Source of the DNA: Deltaproteobacteria bacterium ADurb.Bin026
GTDB lineage: Bacteria > Desulfobacterota > Syntrophorhabdia > Syntrophorhabdales > Syntrophorhabdaceae
Direction: 5' to 3'
Length of the DNA: 12,781 nt
Assembly: GCA_002071245.1 (NCBI GenBank)
Contig: MWEV01000206.1
Span: forward strand, 1-12,781
Shown here one piece after another: positions 6,327 through 12,781 of this stretch. Numbering within the stretch: position 1 is the stretch's first letter; every line of letters starts with the position of its first letter. The position numbers and the translations under genes were made by a program. The notes beneath the pieces were generated by a model. That model saw nothing but the letters and a program-made list of their open reading frames with translations. It was not told where the DNA came from and did not search any database.

Positions 6327-9300
6327 TTAACCTCCGCTCGCACACAGCGCTTTTATCTTTTCGGTGATCTGTGCATCCCTGTAATGCATTAAATCAATGG
6401 CTTTTGCTGGACATTCTGCCACGCATGAGCCACACCCCTTACATTTGCTTATATCAATTTCTGCCTCGCCATTTTCGTTGATAAATGGGGCAGCATATGG
6501 GCACGCCCTTACGCACGTAAGACAGGCGGCGCATTTTTCACCTTCAACATGGGCAACGACTCCACCAACCGCCATTTTTTCCTTTGACAGGATTGTGATG
6601 GCCCTTGCCGCCGCCGCTTCTGCCTGTGCAATACACTCTTGAATGTTTTTTGGCGAATGGGCAAGCCCACATAAGAAGATTCCGTCAGACGCAAAATCAA
6701 CAGGCCTGAGCTTCATGTGCGCCTCAAGAAAGAATCCATGGTTGGTTCTTGGCAGCTTCAGGATTGTTGCCAACTCTTGGGTTTCAGCAGGTATAATTGC
6801 ACTGCTTAAGGCAACAATATCGGCACTTAATGTGACTTGTTCCATTAGCGATGGATCAAAACAGGTTATAGACAGGGCGTTGTCAAGTTGTTCAATGACC
6901 GGAGGATTATCTGCGCTATATCTGATAAACCTGACACCGAGTCTTCTCGCCTGCAGATAATATCTTTCGAGAAATCCATAAGTCCTTATATCTCTGTATA
7001 GAATTACCACATCTTCGTCGGGGTGCCTATTTTTTAAGGCAATCGCATTCTTAATGGATGTCGAACAGCAAACCCTGCTGCAATACGGCCTTTTTTCGTC
7101 CCTTGAGCCTACGCACTGGATCATGACACATCGCTCAAAGGTTGGAAGCTGGTTTTCCATTATACAGGCTTCTAATTCTGATTGGGTTAATACCCTCTTG
7201 TCTTCGCCATAGAGATATTTGCCGTGTGGTTTAAGCTCTGACCCGCCCGTTGCAATTACAATGACACCATGTTCGATGGCGACCTCTTTTTTGCCGTCAA
7301 CGGCAATGATAACTGTTTTATAATTGCCTTTGAAACCTGCGTGTTCTTTGATCTTTGCATCTGTTAAGACATGGATAAGCGGGTGGCTCGTCACCTTTTC
7401 TGTGTATTCTGCGAGCAACCCCTGGATATCTGTGCCATCAAGGGTTTGATATATGTGGCGCAAATTACCGCCCAAGACACTATTTTTTTCGATAAGGAAA
7501 ACCTCAAAGTTCTGGTTTGCAAGTTTCAATGCAACGGTCATACCGGTGATGCCCCCTCCAACAACAAGAGCCTTTTTGTTGACATCAACGGTTACTTCCC
7601 CCAGGGGTTTTATAAAATTGCTATTCATGACCGCCATTCTAACAAGGGCTTTTGCCTTTTCCGTTGCATCTTTCTTTTCATGCATATGGACCCAGGAGCA
7701 TTGATCCCGTATATTGGCCATATCAAAGAGGTATTTGTTCAGGCCTGCCTCCCTTATTGTCTCCCTGAAAAGCGGTTCATGTGTCCGTGGAGAACAGGAA
7801 GCCACAACAACCCTGTTGATGTTGTATTCATCTATCATCTTTTTCATTTTGTCCTGTGTATCCTGAGAACAGGTAAAAAGATTTTCGTCTGACAGAACTA
7901 CATTTGGTAGGGTTTCTGCATAGCGTTTAACCGCTGGGACATCCACAATGCTGCCAATATTGATGCCGCAATTGCATACAAAGACACCTATTCTCGGCTC
8001 ATCGGTATCCACGTTCTTTTCCGCAGGTAATTGCTTTACAACGATATCTTTTCCACGTACGGATGCTATGACAGATCCGGCTTCACATGCTGCACCGCTT
8101 GCCTGCACAACTGTCTCCTGAATATCTTTGGGTGATTCGCTTGCCCCACACACAAATATGCCTTCTCTTGAAGTAGAAAGTGGGGTTTTCATATCTGTTT
8201 TTACAAATCCATATCTGTTTAGTTCAAAACCCATTATTTCTGCAAGTCGAGAGAGTTTTTTAGATGGTTTCAACCCAATGGAAAGGACAACAAGGTCAAA
8301 CACCTCTGATGCAAGTCCCCCGTGTTCATCGATGTATGTAATTTTTATATCGTTTGTTTGGAGGTCCTCCAAAACCCTTGATATCATAGATTTTACATAT
8401 CGTACGCCATATATGTTTTTTGCCCGTTCATAATACTCATCAAAGCCCTTTCCGTAAGCGCGTATGTCCATGTAAAAAATCGTTGATTCTATGTCGTTTT
8501 GATGTTCTTTGGCAATAACAGCTTCTTTTGTTGCATACATGCAGCATACCGAGGAACAGTATTCATTTGTCTTGTCCCTGCTGCCTACGCATTGGATGAA
8601 TGCAATCTTTTGCGGTATCTTTCCATCCGAAGGTCTCATTATAATGTTTCCTGTTGGACCAGTAACAGAAAGAATCCTTTCGAATTCAGTGCTTGTGACC
8701 ACGTTTTTATATATGCCATAGCCGAGTTCTTTTTTTGCATTTGGATCATATTCATCAAAACCGCTTGCTATAATGATGCTACCGACTTGGATCGTTTCTT
8801 CGGATGGTTCTTCAAAAAAGTCAATTGCCTCGGGCTCACAGAATTCAGTACATATCGTACATCCTAAACATTTTCTGCAACTGAGGCATCTTTTTGCCTC
8901 TTCAATGGCTTCTGTTTCGCTGATGCACCTGTATACTTCACCAAACCCCATTCGTTCATCAACTGGGGTTTCAGGTATTGCAACACGCGCCTTCTTTTCG
9001 ATGAACTGGGGGATATCTTCAACAAGATTATCCTCTTTTGCCAGCCTGCCAGCCCTGAGGTCTTTTCCTTCAAAAAAACGCAAGATTGACTCTGCTGCAA
9101 CCTGACCTTGATGGATTGCGTCAATCGCAGTTTTGGGGCCGGTTACTGCATCTCCTCCAGCAAAAACACCCTTTATCGATGTTTCGAGTGTAACTGGGTC
9201 AACCTTGATTCTGCCGTCCTCGAATAGTTCCGTACCACCCTTATACTTTAAAAAATCAGTGTCCATAGCCTGGCCAATGGCGATGATTATTGTATCAGCC

Positions 9301-10733
9301 TTAAAGACATGGGTGATAGATTCATCATAACATGGGTGAAACCTGCCTTCACTGTCAAAGACTTCGATACACCGTTTGCATTCCATACCCGATACAGCAC
9401 CTTCCTCTGTAATTATTCGTTTAGTGCCCCATGTATTATGTATCTTTATGCCTTCTTCAACTGCCTGGTTGATCTCCCACTTATGGGCAGGCATCTCGTG
9501 TTGTCTTTCAAGACATACCATATGGACATTTTTTGCACCCATCCTCTTTGCCGTCAATGCTACGTCAATTGCAACATTTCCACCGCCCACAACAAAAACA
9601 TTGTTTCCTATGCTTATGGGTTCTCCCCTGTTTACAGCCCTTAAAAAGTCTACACCGGCCAAGACCCCTTTTGCATTTTCGTTTTCGATCCCAAGCGCCC
9701 TCCCTTTTTGTGCGCCTGGGCAAATAAATGTTGCATCATGTTTGTTGAGTATGTCGGTTACAGGGATATCCCTGCCAACCGTTGTGCTATATTTAACATC
9801 AATGCCCATCTTTTCTACAACAGATGTCTCCCTCGCAAGAACCTCCTTGGGAAGCCTATACGCAGGTATGCCAAGATAAAGCATGCCTCCAAGCCTGTCA
9901 TGTGCCTCATAGATGGTTACCTCATATCCAGCCTTTTTTATTTCTATTGCACATGCAAGACCGGCAGGTCCTCCACCGATTATTGCCACCTTTTTGTCCT
10001 TGACGGTTGCGGTTTCAGGAACAGGTATCTCCCTTTTATCCATTTCATAATCAGCAACAAATCTTTTAAGGGCACAGATTGCGATAGGCTGGTCAACCTT
10101 TCTGCCCCTTAAGCATGCCTCCTCGCAGGGATGGGGACAGATGCGACCGATGATACCTGGAAAGGGTAGTTTTTCCCTTATAACATCAAGCGCCTCGAGA
10201 TATCTCCCTTCGGCGATTAATCCTACATAATCACGGACATTGATCTCCACAGGACAACGGATTACACATGGCGCAATCTCTTTGTCGATCATGTAGGTAG
10301 ATGGTATTGCCTGAAGAAAACTGAGAAATGCTGCACTCCTTTTTGATAGACCTTTATTGTAAGGATTCGCCACCTCAAGGGGGCACCCTGAAGCGCAAAG
10401 CGCACATGAAGTGCATTTTTCAGGTATTACCCTGCGCGGTTGTCTCTTTATTGTCACTGTAAAATTGCCGACCGTACCTTCGAGACGAACCACCTCTGTA
10501 TTCATGAGAAGTTCTATATTGGGATTTCTTCCGACTTCGACAAGCTTAGGTGCCATAATACACATGGAGCAGTCGTTTGTTGGGAATGTTTTATCGAGTT
10601 GAGACATCTTGCCGCCGATATTGGGTTTCTCGTCGGCAAGATAGACCTTGAAACCCGAATCTGCAAGATTGAGGGATGCCTCCATCCCGCCGATGCCACC
10701 ACCTATTACAAGAATTTTACCTGATTTATCCAT
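6327..10733 (-). CDS. hdrA: Giant HdrA: HdrA split by an NfnB/GltD-like module, fused to a second HdrA
   Basis: This 1468-residue flavo-iron-sulfur protein is over twice the size of methanogen HdrA, the bifurcating-flavin subunit. Order: an FAD fold (GGGIGG 11-16) with the HdrA motif PTNDCSMC (Cys55, Cys58), and a ferredoxin-type cluster motif (Cys107, 110, 113, 117). Then an NfnB/GltD-like insert, about 150-600, with Fe-S cysteines 156, 160, 199, 203, 207, FAD loop GGGPAG (253-258), nucleotide loop GGGNVAIDVA (383-392) and GGDAVTGPKTAID (526-538). A cluster motif follows at Cys616-632. The first HdrA resumes at about 650-890 (IQCVGSRD 713-720, CSSVCC 726-731). A second HdrA begins near 913 with the N-terminal VCNCG domain, an FAD fold (GGGITG 1059-1064), IQCVGSRD (1205-1212), CSRVCC (1218-1223) and two ferredoxin motifs (1401-1411, 1431-1441). 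The expected role is to take electrons from a pyridine nucleotide, with HdrBC, MvhD and ferredoxin as partners. The ATG at 10733 has only a weak upstream ribosome site. A 125-bp spacer without a supported gene precedes it. Confidence 0.93.
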   Translation of the reverse strand: MDKSGKILVIGGGIGGMEASLNLADSGFKVYLADEKPNIGGKMSQLDKTFPTNDCSMCIMAPKLVEVGRNPNIELLMNTEVVRLEGTVGNFTVTIKRQPRRVIPEKCTSCALCASGCPLEVANPYNKGLSKRSAAFLSFLQAIPSTYMIDKEIAPCVIRCPVEINVRDYVGLIAEGRYLEALDVIREKLPFPGIIGRICPHPCEEACLRGRKVDQPIAICALKRFVADYEMDKREIPVPETATVKDKKVAIIGGGPAGLACAIEIKKAGYEVTIYEAHDRLGGMLYLGIPAYRLPKEVLARETSVVEKMGIDVKYSTTVGRDIPVTDILNKHDATFICPGAQKGRALGIENENAKGVLAGVDFLRAVNRGEPISIGNNVFVVGGGNVAIDVALTAKRMGAKNVHMVCLERQHEMPAHKWEINQAVEEGIKIHNTWGTKRIITEEGAVSGMECKRCIEVFDSEGRFHPCYDESITHVFKADTIIIAIGQAMDTDFLKYKGGTELFEDGRIKVDPVTLETSIKGVFAGGDAVTGPKTAIDAIHQGQVAAESILRFFEGKDLRAGRLAKEDNLVEDIPQFIEKKARVAIPETPVDERMGFGEVYRCISETEAIEEAKRCLSCRKCLGCTICTEFCEPEAIDFFEEPSEETIQVGSIIIASGFDEYDPNAKKELGYGIYKNVVTSTEFERILSVTGPTGNIIMRPSDGKIPQKIAFIQCVGSRDKTNEYCSSVCCMYATKEAVIAKEHQNDIESTIFYMDIRAYGKGFDEYYERAKNIYGVRYVKSMISRVLEDLQTNDIKITYIDEHGGLASEVFDLVVLSIGLKPSKKLSRLAEIMGFELNRYGFVKTDMKTPLSTSREGIFVCGASESPKDIQETVVQASGAACEAGSVIASVRGKDIVVKQLPAEKNVDTDEPRIGVFVCNCGINIGSIVDVPAVKRYAETLPNVVLSDENLFTCSQDTQDKMKKMIDEYNINRVVVASCSPRTHEPLFRETIREAGLNKYLFDMANIRDQCSWVHMHEKKDATEKAKALVRMAVMNSNFIKPLGEVTVDVNKKALVVGGGITGMTVALKLANQNFEVFLIEKNSVLGGNLRHIYQTLDGTDIQGLLAEYTEKVTSHPLIHVLTDAKIKEHAGFKGNYKTVIIAVDGKKEVAIEHGVIVIATGGSELKPHGKYLYGEDKRVLTQSELEACIMENQLPTFERCVMIQCVGSRDEKRPYCSRVCCSTSIKNAIALKNRHPDEDVVILYRDIRTYGFLERYYLQARRLGVRFIRYSADNPPVIEQLDNALSITCFDPSLMEQVTLSADIVALSSAIIPAETQELATILKLPRTNHGFFLEAHMKLRPVDFASDGIFLCGLAHSPKNIQECIAQAEAAAARAITILSKEKMAVGGVVAHVEGEKCAACLTCVRACPYAAPFINENGEAEIDISKCKGCGSCVAECPAKAIDLMHYRDAQITEKIKALCASGG

Positions 10734-10858
10734 ATAAATTCCAATTTAGCTTCAAAAGATATCCACACATTTGGTATCCGCTATTCATCTTTCGCTTCGT
10801 GGTTTTGTCTTTTGCTCGTTGTCATTAATCTTTTAACCTTGTGCCTGTCTTGAAAAAG

Positions 10859-11272
10859 TCATCTCGCCTTGTACCTGAAAACAGGATTTCTTTCTCTATG
10901 TCCTGTAACTTCAACAATATTCCTCCTCATGAGTTCCTTCAAATGGTCAAATATTCTGTCTTTTGCTATGCCAAGGCTTTCAGAAAGTCCAGGAATTGTG
11001 TTGATTACGTTCTGTGCCAATGTTTCAAGTATTCTTGCCCTCACATAGGCCTCTTCGAGCAGTGGCGCAAATACGATCATAAACTGTCTATTGGTGAATC
11101 TCTCTCTGTAGACGTTTCCGTTTTTAAGGTAATCCATTTTTCCGAGAAGTTTCTCAATGCGGGCAGCACCTTCAGGGTCGTATTTGCTGATAAAGGTTAT
11201 CTTATCTGTAATTTCTTTTATCCCATCCATGATGTCTTTTTTCCAGAGTTCCATGTCCAAACTTTTGTTCAA
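10859..11272 (-). CDS. Small winged-helix domain protein inside the hdr-met operon
   Basis: I do not recognise a named family for this 137-residue protein. Residues 8-50 are charged and helical. Residues 75-137 look like a winged helix: an ARILETLAQ helix, TIPGLSESLGIAKDRIFDHLKELMRRNIV as helix-turn-helix and following strand, then EVTGHRERNPVFRYK as a wing. That resembles ArsR/MarR-like transcription factors, so it may regulate the operon, or it could be a structural partner of HdrB. No cysteine is present, so it carries no Fe-S cluster. The start is TTG at 11272, overlapping the hdrB stop as TTGA, which suggests translational coupling. The first ATG is at 11254 (residue 7), and neither start has a convincing Shine-Dalgarno. 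It sits between hdrB and hdrA, where the Moorella locus has no gene as far as I recall. Confidence 0.75.
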   Translation of the reverse strand: MNKSLDMELWKKDIMDGIKEITDKITFISKYDPEGAARIEKLLGKMDYLKNGNVYRERFTNRQFMIVFAPLLEEAYVRARILETLAQNVINTIPGLSESLGIAKDRIFDHLKELMRRNIVEVTGHRERNPVFRYKAR

Positions 11273-12147
11273 TGTTGGGTTTGTGTTTTTAACCTGCGAA
11301 TAGGTTTTTTTATCACTCGATCAACCGGTATAATATGTGAACCTTTGCCGATAATTTTGCCTTTAATTGCAAGTTCGAAAACCTCTGTTAAAAATAAAAC
11401 AGGGATATTATCTGTCTTCCTTCCAAGATGTGGCAGGAGGTCGAGGTTCATCTGACATAAAGGACATGTAGTTATAATTGCATCCGCACCGACGGCACAT
11501 GCCATGTCCATGATCTTCCCAGACAATGAGGAAGTGACATTTTTGTTTGTAATGGTTTCGCTTGCACCACAGCATTCGATTTTAAAAGGCCACCATAAAA
11601 CCTCTGTGCCTGCTGCCCAGAGTAATGTATCCATGCCCAAAGGATCTTCGCAGTCATCAAAAACATCCGTTTTTGGTATCCTCGTTAGCATGCAGCCATA
11701 ATATGGCACAACCTTAATCGACGAGAGGTCGAAAGATAATCCCTTTGCGATCTTTTCGATGCCAACATGTTCGCTAAAAATCTCTATAATATTTTTTATT
11801 TCCGTTGTACCGAGACATCGGAGAGGGTATATGTACTCGTTGACCTTGTCGCGCAACCCCTTGTCTTTTATTATCTTATCGTTAGTGATTTTTGACCTGC
11901 TGTAGCATGCAGAACATGGCACAAAAACATGATTGCCATCGGCTTCTGCTATGGCGATGTTTCTAGCCGCAAGTACATGGGCAAGCGTTTCATCCACGGT
12001 ATGGGCTACGGAAGCCCCGCAACACGACCAGTCATCAAGTTCCTTGATGTCTATACCGTAAAAGGAAAATACCTCCCTGATCGACGTTTCATAAAATTTG
12101 CTTGATGTTTTTAATGAGCAGCCAGGATAGTAGGTTAGCGTAACCAT
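11269..12147 (-). CDS. hdrB: Heterodisulfide reductase subunit B (HdrB)-like
   Basis: The 292-residue protein holds two CCG domains, each with the five-cysteine pattern that in methanogen HdrB binds a non-cubane [4Fe-4S] cluster. The first set is Cys10 (YYPGC), Cys42-43 (WSCCGAS), and Cys78 and 81 (PCSACY). The second is Cys152 (YYGCMLTR), Cys192-193 (ECCGAS), and Cys228 and 231 (TTCPLCQMN). Both sets are complete, so the subunit should bind both clusters. In methanogens it reduces a heterodisulfide; in bacterial MetFV-Hdr complexes its true acceptor is unsettled, since methanogenic thiols are absent. Start is ATG at 12147, 87 bp after hdrC, with only a weak ribosome site. Its stop overlaps the start of the winged-helix gene by four bases. 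Confidence 0.94.
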   Translation of the reverse strand: MVTLTYYPGCSLKTSSKFYETSIREVFSFYGIDIKELDDWSCCGASVAHTVDETLAHVLAARNIAIAEADGNHVFVPCSACYSRSKITNDKIIKDKGLRDKVNEYIYPLRCLGTTEIKNIIEIFSEHVGIEKIAKGLSFDLSSIKVVPYYGCMLTRIPKTDVFDDCEDPLGMDTLLWAAGTEVLWWPFKIECCGASETITNKNVTSSLSGKIMDMACAVGADAIITTCPLCQMNLDLLPHLGRKTDNIPVLFLTEVFELAIKGKIIGKGSHIIPVDRVIKKPIRRLKTQTQH

Positions 12148-12234
12148 AATAAGGGTTCTCGTTTTTTGGGTTTGAGTTTTGAGTTACATACCGTAATAAA
12201 TGGCATGGCCTTGAGTTGCTCTATAAAAATATCG

Positions 12235-12774
12235 TCATTCATTCGTTCTATCATCTTCGATCTTCTTGAATATTGTCTTCAGGGTTTTTCTGTCTTTGAT
12301 GTTATGCGGAAGAATACCCATTCTACCCTTGAAAATCATGTCGATGCCCATCTTTGTATCGCTCAAAATATCCTTCTTTGCTATTTTATATTTCATAAGC
12401 ACCTCCAGCTCATAGAGACGCCCACGTGCTTTAATGCTTTCGAGAAAAAGGTTGTCGAAGAGCCGTATATCTTTTTCCGCATACATGTTCAGCTTTACAG
12501 ATATTTTGCGCAATGTGTCAATGACATGGGCAATATCTATATCATTGGGACACCTGACGCTGCAAGCCTTACACTGCAAGCACATCCATATGGATTTAGA
12601 GCCGAGCACCTTTTCTTGGTTACCGTTTATTATATGGCGTATTATCCTGTGTGGTAGCACATCCATTTCAGCGGCAACAGGACATCCGATAGAGCATTTA
12701 TAACACTGATAACATGATGATATGTTTTCATCTGATGCGTTCTCAATTTCGTGTAAAAATTCAAGGTTGTCCAT
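12235..12774 (-). CDS. hdrC: Heterodisulfide reductase subunit C (HdrC)-like ferredoxin
   Basis: The 179-residue protein is the normal size for HdrC, a small electron-transfer subunit linking HdrA to HdrB. Two [4Fe-4S] motifs are complete: Cys21, 24, 27, 31-Pro (CYQCYKCSIGCP) and Cys65, 68, 71, 75-Pro (CLQCKACSVRCP). They are followed by a helical region with conserved character (DIAHVIDTLRKISV). The ATG at 12774 is seven bases from the window edge, so its ribosome site and any promoter lie outside. It is the first visible gene of the cluster, and whether another gene precedes it is not known from this window. The 87-bp gap to hdrB contains no gene I can support. Confidence 0.93.
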   Translation of the reverse strand: MDNLEFLHEIENASDENISSCYQCYKCSIGCPVAAEMDVLPHRIIRHIINGNQEKVLGSKSIWMCLQCKACSVRCPNDIDIAHVIDTLRKISVKLNMYAEKDIRLFDNLFLESIKARGRLYELEVLMKYKIAKKDILSDTKMGIDMIFKGRMGILPHNIKDRKTLKTIFKKIEDDRTNE

Positions 12775-12781
12775 ATATTTA

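Noticed and set aside
7371..7892. Long plus-strand open frame opposite hdrA (and others opposite hdrA, metF and hdrB)
   Set aside because: These are antisense to strongly supported genes, show no recognisable family or ribosome site, and arise from codon composition.
10734..10858. Small ORF or read-through extension between the winged-helix gene and hdrA
   Set aside because: Only a 14-codon ATG frame without a ribosome site is seen; read-through of the TGA gives no recognisable sequence and no SECIS-like hairpin is evident.
12148..12234. Possible frameshifted extension of HdrC across the gap to hdrB
   Set aside because: A shifted frame stays open here, but HdrC is already of normal length and the extension shows no family motif.

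Overview
The window looks like chromosomal DNA of an anaerobic bacterium that carries the methyl branch of the Wood-Ljungdahl pathway. A Desulfobacterota-type syntroph or sulfate reducer is my best guess. The grounds are the combination of HdrABC, MvhD, MetV and MetF with a 2-oxoacid:ferredoxin oxidoreductase subunit, moderately low GC, and a selenocysteine codon. No rRNA or other marker is present, so the taxonomy is inference. I see no transposase, integrase, CRISPR array, tRNA or phage gene.

Left part, + strand (1-3203): the 3' end of cysS (cysteinyl-tRNA synthetase), then a solitary 2-oxoacid:ferredoxin oxidoreductase gamma subunit gene one base after the cysS stop. After a 97-bp gap holding a large imperfect stem-loop comes an adenine deaminase gene (ade). 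It converges on the minus-strand genes across a short hairpin-bearing gap.

Right part, - strand (12774 down to 3246): a seven-gene cluster transcribed right to left in the order hdrC, hdrB, a small winged-helix protein, a giant hdrA, mvhD, metV, metF. A probable terminator follows, and then a secreted Ntn-hydrolase gene. Apart from the winged-helix gene, this is the gene set and order of the MetFV-HdrABC-MvhD complex known from the acetogen Moorella thermoacetica. In that complex NADH oxidation is proposed to be coupled by flavin-based bifurcation to methylene-tetrahydrofolate reduction. Here the complex could run forward (CO2 fixation) or in reverse (oxidation of acetyl units); the sequence cannot decide which.

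Three things stand out. (1) mvhD is a selenoprotein gene: its true start is 78 bases upstream of the first ATG-initiated open stretch, with an in-frame UGA at the position of a family cysteine and a bacterial SECIS-like hairpin just after it. An ordinary gene caller would truncate it. (2) HdrA is 1468 residues long and is a fusion: one HdrA copy is split by an NfnB/GltD-like flavin and pyridine-nucleotide module, and a second HdrA copy follows. It contains three FAD-type folds and many Fe-S motifs in one chain. (3) A small winged-helix protein is translationally coupled to hdrB inside the operon, and a strong stem-loop separates hdrA from mvhD.
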